Origin: Halorubellus salinus
GTDB lineage: Archaea > Halobacteriota > Halobacteria > Halobacteriales > Natrialbaceae
Length of the DNA stretch: 64,000 nucleotides
Direction: 5' to 3'
Assembly: GCF_020567525.1 (NCBI RefSeq)
Contig: NZ_JAJCVI010000002.1
Coordinates: forward strand, 620,001-684,000
Notes under the pieces: generated by a model
The model's database searches: none
Seen by the model: the letters and a program-made list of their open reading frames with translations, nothing else
What the model was told of the DNA's origin: nothing
Shown: one piece after another, positions 1-8,637 of the stretch
Numbering within the stretch: position 1 is the first letter of the stretch
Layout of the letters: each line of letters starts with the position of its first letter
Translations under genes and position numbers: made by a program

Positions 1-15
1 AACAAGGGATGGCGG

Positions 16-405
16 TCAGTCGTCGTTGTGGTCGTCGGCGTCCTCGAGGTCGATCTCGACGGGGTCGTCGCTCGCCTCGACGTCGTCGGATTCGTCGTCC
101 TCGGAGAGGGCTTCCGCTTCCTCGTCGGCGTCGTCGGTGCGGTCCGCGTCGGATGCGGTCTCGGCGCTCGCTGCGAGGAGGAATCCGGTGAGGCCGGCGG
201 CGATCATGCCGGCGCCGCTGGCGCGCGTCGCGTCGACGTACCAGTCGCGGGGCGTGAACTCGCCGTCGCCGAGGTCCTCGTAGCGCGAGGCGAGCGAGAG
301 TTTGTCGCCGAGGATGGCGGCTTTCTTCGGGGCGACGAGCGTGACGACGCCGACGGCGACCGTTCCGAGTGACGCGACCTTCCGGAGCTTCGGGTTACCG
401 AGCAT
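16..405 (-). CDS. small membrane protein with acidic tail, unknown function
   Basis: A 129-residue protein. It has a hydrophobic stretch near residues 8-25 and a second near 60-78, followed by a strongly acidic, Asp/Glu/Ser-rich tail that fills the last third. The start at MLGNPKLRK is chosen over an ATG nine codons upstream because the nine extra residues look like read-through of untranslated sequence. The pattern of two membrane segments plus an acidic cytoplasmic tail is common among small haloarchaeal proteins. I do not recognise a functional family. The stop codon lies 15 bases from the window edge, so its downstream neighbour is not visible. Confidence 0.7.
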   Translation of the reverse strand: MLGNPKLRKVASLGTVAVGVVTLVAPKKAAILGDKLSLASRYEDLGDGEFTPRDWYVDATRASGAGMIAAGLTGFLLAASAETASDADRTDDADEEAEALSEDDESDDVEASDDPVEIDLEDADDHNDD

Positions 406-513
406 ACACGAACGTTCGGGGCGGGCGACCAAAAGCCCGTGCCTTCCGACGTTGGCGCTGACTCGACGGCAGTTGATTCACGCGACGTCGTTGACGGTTC
501 GACGACGGTCGAT

Positions 514-951
514 TCAGTCGGTGTCGTTGGTGAGGTTTCGGCTGCCGCTCCAGGCGGACCCGTCGCTGTCGCCAGCGGTCTTGAACGTGCCGCGGGCGGT
601 TGCGACGAGCGTGTCGTCGTGCGTTATCTCGACGTCGGCGACGGCGACGGTGTCGCCGTCCTTCTTGACCTCGGCTTCGGCGTGGAGGTCGCCGCGAGCG
701 GGCGCGAGGTGGTCGAATCGGATGTCGACGGTGGGCGTGGGTTTGTGGTGGAGCGAGATGACGGCGGCGCCGGCGACGGTGTCGGCGAGCCCGTGGACGA
801 CGGCGCCGTGTGCGACGTCGCTCCCGGGGACCGACGAGTGGTGGTCGTCGAACGCGAGTTCGCCTTCGGCGTGGCCGTCCTCGGCCGCGGTGACCTCGAT
901 GCCGAGGTGACGACAGTACGGGATCTGGGACATGATGTCCGCCAAGTCCAT
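514..951 (-). CDS. PaaI-like hotdog-fold acyl-CoA thioesterase
   Basis: A 145-residue single-domain hotdog protein of the PaaI/DUF4442-like group. The segment AHGAVVHGLADTVAG is the helix-capping motif of this family, preceded by a conserved PGSDV loop, and the C-terminal half alternates as beta strands (PTVDIRFDHLAPARGDL). Family members hydrolyse acyl- or aryl-CoA thioesters, usually as tetramers in the cytoplasm. The substrate cannot be read from the sequence. A second ATG at codon 7 is a possible start. It is transcribed alone, away from the next gene. Confidence 0.85.
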   Translation of the reverse strand: MDLADIMSQIPYCRHLGIEVTAAEDGHAEGELAFDDHHSSVPGSDVAHGAVVHGLADTVAGAAVISLHHKPTPTVDIRFDHLAPARGDLHAEAEVKKDGDTVAVADVEITHDDTLVATARGTFKTAGDSDGSAWSGSRNLTNDTD

Positions 952-1016
952 ATCACACCCTGAATCCCTCCAACCCCAAACGCGTTGTGTGTTCCCATCA
1001 TCCTATCAGGTTAGGG

Positions 1017-1229
1017 ATGGCAGATAATGCCGCACCTTCCGAACGTGTGGCCGAGGCAACTACAATGGGAGCAGACGTCCACAAGCCCGACGCGATAGAC
1101 GACCCGCCGGTTCCCGAGCGCTACACGGCGATAGAAACCGACGACGGCGACCTCGTCGTGTTCGACGCGGAAGACGAGGACGCGTGGATTCAGGCCGCGG
1201 ACGCGACCTGCCTGACCGAACTCCGCTAG
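1017..1229 (+). CDS. small acidic haloarchaeal protein, unknown function
   Basis: A 70-residue acidic protein. Its C-terminal half (ERYTAIETDDGDLVVFDAED, then AWIQA) looks like a small beta-rich domain seen in many short haloarchaeal proteins of unknown role. A start ten codons further upstream and an internal ATG at 1065 are both possible; 1017 is preferred because it follows an AT-richer stretch. No catalytic motif or membrane segment is visible. Confidence 0.65.
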   Translation: MADNAAPSERVAEATTMGADVHKPDAIDDPPVPERYTAIETDDGDLVVFDAEDEDAWIQAADATCLTELR

Positions 1230-1364
1230 CGTTCGAACCCATCGCGGGTCGTGTGAGAGGCCGTCGGGTTCGTGTCGACCCGCTCCCGAGTCGCACTCAC
1301 TTCTCGCTCGAGTCGTCGGTCGGCGACCGGAATCACTACCTGTCCGCTCCGCGCACGCCGACGC

Positions 1365-2273
1365 ATGCAACTGGGCGTCATCGGCCTCGGTCGGATGGGG
1401 CGCATCGTCGTCGACCGGACACTGGACGCGGGCCACGACGTGGTCGCGTTCGACCTGGACGAGCACGCGGTCGCGGACGCGGCGGACGCGGGCGCCGAAC
1501 CAGCCGGATCCGTCGTCGACCTCGCGGACCGCCTCGGCGAGGACAAACGAATCTGGTTGATGGTGCCCGCGGGCGACGCGGTCGACGCCGCCCTCGACGA
1601 CCTCGAACCGCACGTCGACGGCGACGACGTCGTCGTCGACGGCGGGAACTCGTACTTCGAGGACTCGGTGCGACGCGCGGAGTCGACCGACGCGGCGTAC
1701 CTCGACTGCGGGACCTCGGGCGGTCCCGCGGGGGCGGACCTCGGGTTCTCGCTGATGGTCGGTGGCCCCGAGTGGGCGTACGACGAACTCGTTCCCGTCT
1801 TCGATGCGGTCGCGACCGGCCCGGACGGCCACGACCGCATGGGGCCCGCCGGCAGCGGGCACTACGTGAAGATGGTGCACAACGGCGTCGAGTACGCGCT
1901 CATGCAGACGTACGGCGAGGGGTTCGAGCTCCTGGCGAACGGTCGGTACGACCTCGACCTCGAGTCGGTCGCTCGCACGTGGAACAACGGCGCGGTCATC
2001 CGATCGTGGCTCCTCGAACTCTGCGAGGAGGCGTTCAGGGAAGAGGGGAACGACCTCGGCACCGTCGCGGACCGCATCGAGGGCGGTTCGACCGGGACGT
2101 GGACGGTCCAGGAGGCCCTCGAGCAGGAGGTCGCGGTCCCGCTCATCTACGAGGCGCTCGGTGAGCGCTTCGACTCGCGCGCCGAAGCCCCCGGGAAGTT
2201 CTCGCGCCGGCTCGCGAACCGCCTCCGGTACGGCTTCGGCCGCCACGACGTCCCGCGCACCGACGGCGCGTAA
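1365..2273 (+). CDS. gnd: 6-phosphogluconate dehydrogenase (decarboxylating, short form)
   Basis: A 302-residue enzyme that oxidatively decarboxylates 6-phosphogluconate to ribulose 5-phosphate in the oxidative pentose phosphate pathway, the main pentose source described in Haloferax. The N-terminal Rossmann motif GLGRMG (residues 6-11) binds the dinucleotide, GTSGGPAGADLG is the family substrate-binding signature and GSGHYVKMVHNGVEY the catalytic helix with its Lys and Asn. The length fits the short GndA/YqeC-type enzymes, which lack the long C-terminal tail of the E. coli Gnd type and are usually NAD-dependent. The start at MQLGVIGLG is used; the upstream in-frame extension is Arg/Ser-rich and unlikely to be coding. 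Confidence 0.93.
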   Translation: MQLGVIGLGRMGRIVVDRTLDAGHDVVAFDLDEHAVADAADAGAEPAGSVVDLADRLGEDKRIWLMVPAGDAVDAALDDLEPHVDGDDVVVDGGNSYFEDSVRRAESTDAAYLDCGTSGGPAGADLGFSLMVGGPEWAYDELVPVFDAVATGPDGHDRMGPAGSGHYVKMVHNGVEYALMQTYGEGFELLANGRYDLDLESVARTWNNGAVIRSWLLELCEEAFREEGNDLGTVADRIEGGSTGTWTVQEALEQEVAVPLIYEALGERFDSRAEAPGKFSRRLANRLRYGFGRHDVPRTDGA

Positions 2274-2291
2274 TCGCCGCCGGTCACCCGA

Positions 2292-2331
2292 CTCGCAGTC
2301 ACTCGCCCTCGCTCGCGGTCACTCGCTTCCT
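2292..2331. repeat. imperfect 20-bp tandem duplication across a stop codon
   Basis: Two adjacent 20-bp copies (2292-2311 and 2312-2331) that share the core CTCGC(A/G)GTCACTCGC. The stop codon of the minus-strand lipoprotein gene (2319-2321) lies within the second copy. One of several stop-codon-associated duplications in the window. Confidence 0.6.
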
Positions 2332-2969
2332 TCGACGGTCGTGTCGCCGTAGACGAGTTCGAGCGTCGCATCCAGCTGCGTCGAACCACCGAGGAGGCTT
2401 CCGTCGGTGAGCTTCGTGCGACCGCGGATTGAGGCGAGCGCGTCGCCATCATCGAGCGGGTCCGCCGGTTCGAACGTCGTCCGGAACCGGTACGCGACCG
2501 CCTGACTGGACGGTTCCGGGAGGCGGACGCGCCACGCTCGCGTCCGGTCGCTCGTTTCGCTCACGAGTCGGAACGCCGCGTCCGGGCTGTCCGCGTCGAC
2601 CGTCGTCATGTTCGTCTCCGACGCGGTGACGGACCCGGCGACGTCGCGCCAGTCGTGCTCGCCGCGGACGTTCACGTACCGCCAGTCCGACCCGAACGCG
2701 CTCGCACCGGCCTGCACGCGATGGAAGCTCACGACCACGAGCCGGCCATCCGACCGCTCGAACGCCGCCGTCGAGGACTCCATGCGCCCCCGCGGTTGGT
2801 CGCCCACGCGAGCGTCGTCGAGCGCCACCAGCTCCGGGTCCGCGGGCGCCGTCGCCCCACGCCCGAACCGCGCCGGCTCCCCCGGACTCGACTCCAGCAC
2901 CGAACACCCCGCCAGCCCGCTAGCAGCCGCGAGCGAACCCGCCCCAAGCACCGCGCGTCGACTCGGCAT
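2319..2969 (-). CDS. Tat-exported lipoprotein, unknown function
   Basis: A 216-residue protein with a twin-arginine signal (PSRRAVLGAGSL) ending in the lipobox LAGC, so it should be exported folded and lipid-anchored at Cys21, as usual for haloarchaeal lipoproteins. The mature part is beta-rich, with no cysteine pair or metal motif that I recognise. The start at MPSRR is chosen because it places the signal peptide at the N terminus; the 31 in-frame codons upstream are basic and unlikely. It is transcribed toward gnd (convergent), with 45 bases between the stops. Confidence 0.75.
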   Translation of the reverse strand: MPSRRAVLGAGSLAAASGLAGCSVLESSPGEPARFGRGATAPADPELVALDDARVGDQPRGRMESSTAAFERSDGRLVVVSFHRVQAGASAFGSDWRYVNVRGEHDWRDVAGSVTASETNMTTVDADSPDAAFRLVSETSDRTRAWRVRLPEPSSQAVAYRFRTTFEPADPLDDGDALASIRGRTKLTDGSLLGGSTQLDATLELVYGDTTVEGSE

Positions 2970-3083
2970 ACCAGACGCTTCGAGCGAACGCGTATGCACC
3001 TTCGGAAAGCGGAGCCAGCGGCTGGCTCCTCTCCCCGCGGACCGCTTGAGAAGACGGATCAAAAACCGAACGCGGAAGCTCGC

Positions 3084-4229
3084 TTACGCGCCGTTCACGT
3101 CGAACTCGATCGCTGCACCCTGGCCGAACCCGACGCAGAGCGTGGCGAGGCCGCGGCCGCCCCCGCGCTTGCGGAGTTCGTGGATGAGCGTCACGGGGAG
3201 ACGCGCGCCGGAGGCGCCGAGCGGATGCCCGATGGCGATGGCCCCGCCGTTCACGTTGAAGATGTCCTCGTCGATACCGAGTTCCTCGCGAGCGTACACG
3301 GTCTGGGACGCGAACGCCTCGTTCAGTTCGACGAGGTCGTAGTCGTCGATGTCGCGCCCGTTGCGCTCGAGGAGGCCGCGCGTCGCGGGGACCGGCCCGA
3401 TACCCATCACGGTCGGGTCGACGCCCGCGACGTTGTTCGCGCCGACCTCCGCGAGGATCTCGAGGTCGTGCTCCTCCGCGAACGCCTTGCTCGTGACGAG
3501 CGTCGCCGCGGCACCGTCACTGATCTGACTGGAGTTCCCCGCGGTGACGTCCTCCATGAACACCGTCGGGAGGCCCTGGAGCGTCTCGAAGTCCGTCCCC
3601 GGTCGGATGCCCTCGTCCTTCGTGACCTCGCCCTCGGGCGTCTCGATGGGGACGATCTCGTCGTCGAACCGGCCTTCCTCGGTCGCGGCGGCGGCGCGCT
3701 GCTGGCTCTGGGCCGCGTAGCGGTCCTGGGCTTCCCGGGAGATGTCGTACTCGTCGGCGACCTTCTCCGCGGTCATCCCCATCTGGAGCTCGATCATGTT
3801 GTACATCTCCTGGAAGTCGGGGTGGAAGCTCCGGCCGTCCATCCCGCCCTCCATGGGGACGTTCGTCATGTGCTCGAACCCGCCGGCGATGACGGCGTCG
3901 CGGTTCCCGGCGGCGACGGCGTCGCTCGCGGAGATGACGGACTGCATCGAGGACGCACACCAGCGGTTGATCGTGGTCGCGGGCACGCTCTCACCGAGGT
4001 CGCTCATGAGCGCGATGACGCGAGCGATGTTGTTGTCCTGCTCGCCTCGCTGCTGGGCGCACCCCCACATGAGGTCGTCGACGTCCTCCCCGTCGAGGTC
4101 GTTCTCGTCGAGGATCTTGTTGATGAGCGGGACCGAGAGGTCCTCGCCGCGGATCTCCGAGTAGACGCCGTCCTTCTTGCCCTGCGGTGTCCGGTACGCA
4201 GCCGCGATGACGGGTGTCTGTGGTTCCAT
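3084..4229 (-). CDS. thiolase (acetyl-CoA C-acyltransferase)
   Basis: A 381-residue thiolase-fold enzyme, close to the usual 390. The nucleophilic Cys is Cys91 in INRWCASSMQSV. The C-terminal catalytic motifs GGAIAIGHPLGASGAR and LCVGFGQGAA carry the His and second Cys; the latter deviates from the textbook CxGGGQG by a Phe. Such enzymes either cleave 3-ketoacyl-CoA in beta-oxidation or condense acetyl-CoA for the mevalonate or polyhydroxyalkanoate routes. The direction is not decidable here because no other acyl-CoA gene is adjacent. The start at MEPQTPV lies about 28 bases downstream of a TATA-like TTTTAT on the minus strand. Confidence 0.93.
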   Translation of the reverse strand: MEPQTPVIAAAYRTPQGKKDGVYSEIRGEDLSVPLINKILDENDLDGEDVDDLMWGCAQQRGEQDNNIARVIALMSDLGESVPATTINRWCASSMQSVISASDAVAAGNRDAVIAGGFEHMTNVPMEGGMDGRSFHPDFQEMYNMIELQMGMTAEKVADEYDISREAQDRYAAQSQQRAAAATEEGRFDDEIVPIETPEGEVTKDEGIRPGTDFETLQGLPTVFMEDVTAGNSSQISDGAAATLVTSKAFAEEHDLEILAEVGANNVAGVDPTVMGIGPVPATRGLLERNGRDIDDYDLVELNEAFASQTVYAREELGIDEDIFNVNGGAIAIGHPLGASGARLPVTLIHELRKRGGGRGLATLCVGFGQGAAIEFDVNGA

Positions 4230-4250
4230 GCGGGTACAGTGGACGTGCTT

Positions 4251-4262
4251 CGTGATAAAACA
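4251..4262 (-). promoter_or_regulatory. TATA-like element of the thiolase gene
   Basis: On the minus strand an AT-rich TGTTTTATCAC is centred about 28 bases upstream of the thiolase ATG (4229), the spacing expected for a leaderless or short-leader haloarchaeal transcript. Confidence 0.5.
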
Positions 4263-4327
4263 CTGCAGAACTCCGGGCGCCGGAGCGCGGAGTTTACGCG
4301 CCCGACGCGAGAGAACGGATAGCAAAA

Positions 4328-4338
4328 AGCGTTTACCC
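4328..4338 (+). promoter_or_regulatory. TATA-like element of the agl23-like gene
   Basis: The element CGTTTACC, centred about 28 bases upstream of the ATG at 4361 and preceded by an A-run (GCAAAAAG) that could act as the BRE side. It forms a divergent promoter pair with the thiolase promoter inside a 131-base gap. Confidence 0.5.
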
Positions 4339-4360
4339 CCGCACGGATTCTCCGAGAACA

Positions 4361-7117
4361 ATGACCGACGAGTCCTCGGAGCCCTCCGATTCCGACGAGG
4401 ACCCTACGCGAACCGACCGCAGTCCGCCCGACGACGGCGGCGGTGGCGACGACGCGGTCGACCACGCCACTGGCGAAGACGAGCAGCCAGCGGGAGACGA
4501 CACGGCAGGAGACGGTTCCGCCGACCACGACCAGCAACCAGACGATCCCGCCGACCACGACCAGCAACCAGACGATCCCGCCGACCACGACCAGCAACCA
4601 GACGATCCCGCCGACCACGACCAGCAACCAGACGATCCCGCCGACCACGACCAGCAACCAGATGAAGAGGTCGGTAGCTCGTCCGACGGTGACGAGGGCG
4701 GCGAGTTCGAGTTCGGCGGCGCCGTCGAGGCCACGTCGACCGATGCCGGCGTCGACGACTCTACCACCGACGAGACGCACGACGACCAGTCCGCGGACGA
4801 AGCGCGCGCCGACCAGTCCGCGGACGAAGCGCGCGCCGACCAGTCCGCGGACGAAGCGCGCGACGACCACGCCGTCGACGATGCGTCGGCGGACGACACC
4901 GCTGGCGACGAGCTCGCGTCGGACGACGCGGGGTTGTTGGCGGCGGCGAACCGGCGGACGCCGTTCCCGGACACCTCGACGACGGTGCTGGCGTCGCTCG
5001 TCGCGATGACCGTCGCGGGGTTCGTGCTGCGGTTCCTGAACCTCGGTGCGCGCGTCGCCCACCAGGACGAGGGCCGGGTCGGGTACTGGATCATCCGCTA
5101 CCTCGAATCCGGCGTCTGGGAGTACCGCGCCATCGTCCACGGGCCGTTCCTCTTCCACGCCAACAGGTGGGTGTTCGAGTTCCTCGGCCCGTCGGACTTC
5201 ACGTCCCGGCTCGTCGTCGCCGTCGTCGGCGCGCTCCTCCCGCTGACGGCGTGGTTGTTCCGCGAACACCTCCGGGACAGCGAGGTGCTCGCACTCGGCT
5301 TCCTCCTCACGCTGAACCCCGTGCTCGTGTACTACTCGCGGTTCATGCGGAACGACGTCCCGCTCGCCGCGTTCATGCTGCTCGCCGCCGGGCTCGCGGT
5401 CCGGTACTACGACACGCGCCGGTACCGGTACGTGTACGGGAGCGTCGGCGCGTTCGCGCTCGGCATGACGACGAAGGAGAACGGCCTGCTGTACGCGGCG
5501 TGCTGGCTGGGCGCGGCCGCGCTCCTGCTCGACCACCGGATGTTCGTCGCGGCCCAGGGCGACGCCGACCGGGGGCCGTTCCGGACGGTGGTCGCGTACG
5601 CCCGCTGGCTGCTCCCCGTCCGCGTCACGCGCCTGCCGGCCGCCGTCCAGGGTGCGTGGAATCCCGACCGGGCGACGCCGGACGACGACGCCACCAGCCC
5701 CGACCGGACGCGACCGTGGAACTGGGTCGCGGTGAACTGGACCGCCGCCGTCGTCGCCGTCACCGCCGTCCTCGAGTTCCTCGCCGTCATCGTGTTCTTC
5801 TACGCGCCACGCGGCGGCGGCTACATGAAGGTCGGCGGTGGCGGGCCGCCGGACGTCCGCAAGGACACCACCGGCGAGATGGGGTTGTACTCGTCGCTCG
5901 ACGGGTTGCTCGCGGGCGACACCACCGAGTTCCGGCTCGTCGTCGAGGAGTCCCTCGTCGGGAGCTGGCAGGAGTTCACGCGCATCTGGGGCGGCCACGA
6001 GCACTCCTACACCGCGTTCCTCAAGCACTACGTCGAGGTGATGATAGCGGGCGCGCTCGTCGTGTCCGCGTTCGCGGTCGTCGGGTTCCTCGTCGACCGC
6101 TACGGCGACGGTGGGCCGCGGGACCTCGTCGCGCTCGCGAGCTACTGGGGGTTCGTGAGCGTCCTCGGGTACCCGATCGCGACCGACATCCAGGCCGGGT
6201 GGGCGACCGCGCACGCCATCGTGCCCCTCGCCATCCCCGCGGCGGTCGGGCTCGCGATCGTCATCCGGTGGGGCGTGCAGTCGTTCACGCTCGACGACGG
6301 CGTCGGCGTCGCGCTCGCGGTCGTCCTCCTGCTGTCGGTCGTCGGCTGGATGGGGTTCGCCGTCACCGACCAGGTCTACGTGAACTCGCAGGCGCCGGAC
6401 AACAAGATCATCCAGTACGCGCAGCCGTCGACGGACGCGAAACCGACGCTCGACCGCGTGCGCGAACTCGGGATGACGAGAGGTGGTGCGGGCGACGTGG
6501 ACGTCCTCTTCTGGGGTGACAAGTTCGCGATCGCGGACGAGACCGGGCTCTCGCAGCCGCCGGCACCGGGTCCGTACTACGACCGGCGCGTCTGGATGTG
6601 GTACATGGAGATGTACCAGTACGACGCGAACCAGACCGGCGAGCACTTCGTGTACAGCGACACGGACGACGGCCAGGTGCTCAACGAGACGCGGCCGCCG
6701 GTCGTCGTCGCGCTCGGCCAGAACGAGGGCCCGAAGGTCCCGAAGGACGGCGGCGAGGAGCTCCACGAGTGGCTCGTCGAGAACGGCTACGATCGCGTCG
6801 TCCACCAGCGATACGGCGACGACCCGGACGGCGATTACTCGCGCCCCATCCTGTTCTACGTCCGCGAGAACCCCGACGAGTCGACGGACGACCCGCCACT
6901 GGACCCGTCCCCGGGACCGATAGAGCGCGTGAACGCGACGGCGCCCGCGGTCGCCGATACGACGGCTGTCACTGACCTGGCCGCACGCTCACCGGCCGCG
7001 ACCGGCCTGCAGGCGGTCTCGGCCGTCGAGTCCGCCGCGATGCTGGCGCCGTCGGCGCGTTCGAGAGCGTCGACGCCGCGAGCGACGGCAACGCGACGAC
7101 CGCTTCGACGGTCTTAA
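4361..7117 (+). CDS. agl23: Agl23-like polytopic membrane protein (TIGR03663 type)
   Basis: A 918-residue protein. Residues 1 to about 205 are hydrophilic and extremely acidic and contain two minisatellites encoding repeats of DHDQQPDDPA and DQSADEARA. From about 210 it becomes a multi-span membrane protein of the glycosyltransferase-39-like kind: RFLNLGARVAHQDEGRVGYW is the conserved first loop with acidic residues, followed by GPFLFH and many hydrophobic helices to about residue 680, then a soluble extracytoplasmic C-terminal region. The TIGR03663 family is named flippase activity-associated Agl23 and is linked by context to surface-glycan assembly in haloarchaea; its biochemical role is not firmly known. 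The repeat-bearing N-terminal extension is unusually long. Confidence 0.82.
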   Translation: MTDESSEPSDSDEDPTRTDRSPPDDGGGGDDAVDHATGEDEQPAGDDTAGDGSADHDQQPDDPADHDQQPDDPADHDQQPDDPADHDQQPDDPADHDQQPDEEVGSSSDGDEGGEFEFGGAVEATSTDAGVDDSTTDETHDDQSADEARADQSADEARADQSADEARDDHAVDDASADDTAGDELASDDAGLLAAANRRTPFPDTSTTVLASLVAMTVAGFVLRFLNLGARVAHQDEGRVGYWIIRYLESGVWEYRAIVHGPFLFHANRWVFEFLGPSDFTSRLVVAVVGALLPLTAWLFREHLRDSEVLALGFLLTLNPVLVYYSRFMRNDVPLAAFMLLAAGLAVRYYDTRRYRYVYGSVGAFALGMTTKENGLLYAACWLGAAALLLDHRMFVAAQGDADRGPFRTVVAYARWLLPVRVTRLPAAVQGAWNPDRATPDDDATSPDRTRPWNWVAVNWTAAVVAVTAVLEFLAVIVFFYAPRGGGYMKVGGGGPPDVRKDTTGEMGLYSSLDGLLAGDTTEFRLVVEESLVGSWQEFTRIWGGHEHSYTAFLKHYVEVMIAGALVVSAFAVVGFLVDRYGDGGPRDLVALASYWGFVSVLGYPIATDIQAGWATAHAIVPLAIPAAVGLAIVIRWGVQSFTLDDGVGVALAVVLLLSVVGWMGFAVTDQVYVNSQAPDNKIIQYAQPSTDAKPTLDRVRELGMTRGGAGDVDVLFWGDKFAIADETGLSQPPAPGPYYDRRVWMWYMEMYQYDANQTGEHFVYSDTDDGQVLNETRPPVVVALGQNEGPKVPKDGGEELHEWLVENGYDRVVHQRYGDDPDGDYSRPILFYVRENPDESTDDPPLDPSPGPIERVNATAPAVADTTAVTDLAARSPAATGLQAVSAVESAAMLAPSARSRASTPRATATRRPLRRS
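4511..4660. repeat. five-copy 30-bp in-frame minisatellite
   Basis: Five head-to-tail 30-bp units, each encoding a variant of DHDQQPDDPA. Units two to five are identical at the base level, while the first (4511-4540) differs at two positions. The near-perfect identity at synonymous sites points to recent slippage or recombination, not selection on the protein alone. Confidence 0.95.
4784..4864. repeat. three-copy 27-bp in-frame minisatellite
   Basis: Units begin at 4784, 4811 and 4838 and encode DQSADEARA three times; only the penultimate base of the last unit changes (Ala to Asp). It lies in the same acidic N-terminal region as the 30-bp array, 120 bases downstream. Confidence 0.93.
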
Positions 7118-7119
7118 AC
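7109..7119 (+). promoter_or_regulatory. TATA-like element overlapping the agl23 stop
   Basis: The element GTCTTAAACG is centred about 28 bases before the AAA ATPase ATG (7145). It includes the TAA stop of the upstream gene (7115-7117), so the ATPase probably has its own promoter despite the 27-base gap. Confidence 0.45.
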
Positions 7120-7144
7120 GCGTTCCGCTCGTACGTCGCGGGGA

Positions 7145-8542
7145 ATGAGCAACGCGGCGCTCTCGGTCGTCGAACTGTTGTTGACGGCGCACGTCTACAA
7201 CGAGGAACGGTCGCTGGACGAGAACGACTTGCCGCCGCGGTACCGGCGTGTCTTCTATAGCGACGGGGAGGTCAAACGCCCCGTGTCGGTGACGAACGCG
7301 ACGGCGCGCGCCGCCGCGAGCACGGACCATCCCTGGGACGCCATCTCGGGGTTGATGTTCACGGAGCGCGACGAGTTCTCGGGCTCCATCTCGCTCGCGG
7401 ACACGAGCATGGCCGTCGAGTGGTACGCCGAGAACGCGGACGCCGAGCGCGTCCACACGAACCCCGTGTTGGCGTACGCGTACGGCGCGGACGGGTCGTT
7501 CGACGTGGACGCGTTCGCGAACGTGGACTACGAGTCCGCCCGCGAGGCGAACCGCCCCATCCAGGCCGACCGCGTCTGGATCGACTCGTTGCTCGACGAG
7601 TACTTCGACTCGGACGACGAGGACGAGGAGGACATGCTCGACCTCGTGGACATCCGTGCGCCCGAGGAGATCGACATGACTCTTGACGACCTCGTCCTCA
7701 CGCAGGAGCAGGAGGACGAGATTCAGAAGATCGTGAAGGCCATCGAGCACCGGGATTACCTCGCGAGGATCGGACTGCGCGAGATCGGGAAGCTCCTGTT
7801 CGTCGGGCCGCCGGGGACGGGGAAGACGAGTACGGCGCGTGGGCTCGCGCACTCGCTGGATCTGCCGTTCGTCGAGGTGAAGCTCTCGATGATCACGAGC
7901 CAGTACCTCGGGGAGACGGCGAAGAACGTCGAGAAGACGTTCGAGGTGGCGAAGCGGTTGTCGCCGTGTATCCTGTTCATGGACGAGTTCGACTTCGTCG
8001 CGAAGACCCGCGGCGGGGACGAGCACGCAGCGATCAAGCGCGCGGTGAACACGCTCCTGAAGAGCATCGACGACATGTCGCTCATCGACGACGACGTGCT
8101 GCTCATCGGGGCGACGAACCACCCGGACGACCTGGATTCGGCGGCGTGGCGGCGGTTCGACGAGATCGTGAACTTCCCGAAGCCCGACCGCGGGATGCGG
8201 TCGGACATCCTGCGGCTCATCACGCACGCGATGGACATCGACGAGTTCGAACCGGACGCCATCGCGGACATCACGGAGGGACTCACGGGCAGCGACCTCC
8301 GGCTCGTGATGCGGGAGGCGGTGCTGTCGGCGCTCACGGAGGAGCGGACGACGCTCACCCAGCAGGACCTCGTGGACGCGGTCGAGGAGTTCGAGGAGCG
8401 GGACAACCTGAAGAACCTCGACATGATGGACGGCGACGGGGACGCGCTCATCGCGGGCGGGACGCCGGGCGCGACCGACGGCGGGCACGACCACGACCAC
8501 GACCACGACGACCACGCGCACGACCACGACCACGACGACTGA
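7145..8542 (+). CDS. AAA+ ATPase with histidine-rich C-terminal tail
   Basis: A 465-residue protein. Residues 1-150 form a haloarchaeal N-terminal domain of unknown function, followed by an acidic linker (DSDDEDEEDML). A single AAA+ module follows, with Walker A GPPGTGKTS near residue 222, Walker B LFMDEFD near 276, sensor-1 LIGATNHPDD and an arginine-finger region WRRFDEI. The fold resembles the FtsH/Cdc48/PAN branch, but no protease or coiled-coil PAN domain is present, so it probably remodels an unknown protein substrate. The last 20 or so residues alternate His and Asp and could bind transition metals. It follows agl23 but seems to have its own promoter. Confidence 0.85.
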   Translation: MSNAALSVVELLLTAHVYNEERSLDENDLPPRYRRVFYSDGEVKRPVSVTNATARAAASTDHPWDAISGLMFTERDEFSGSISLADTSMAVEWYAENADAERVHTNPVLAYAYGADGSFDVDAFANVDYESAREANRPIQADRVWIDSLLDEYFDSDDEDEEDMLDLVDIRAPEEIDMTLDDLVLTQEQEDEIQKIVKAIEHRDYLARIGLREIGKLLFVGPPGTGKTSTARGLAHSLDLPFVEVKLSMITSQYLGETAKNVEKTFEVAKRLSPCILFMDEFDFVAKTRGGDEHAAIKRAVNTLLKSIDDMSLIDDDVLLIGATNHPDDLDSAAWRRFDEIVNFPKPDRGMRSDILRLITHAMDIDEFEPDAIADITEGLTGSDLRLVMREAVLSALTEERTTLTQQDLVDAVEEFEERDNLKNLDMMDGDGDALIAGGTPGATDGGHDHDHDHDDHAHDHDHDD

Positions 8543-8637
8543 GTGCGTTCGTACTGCGACGACGACGGTCAACTCGGGCGCGAGCGAGCGACCCGGGACG
8601 CGACGACTTTTCCGGCCGCGTCCTGTAGGGTGATGCG

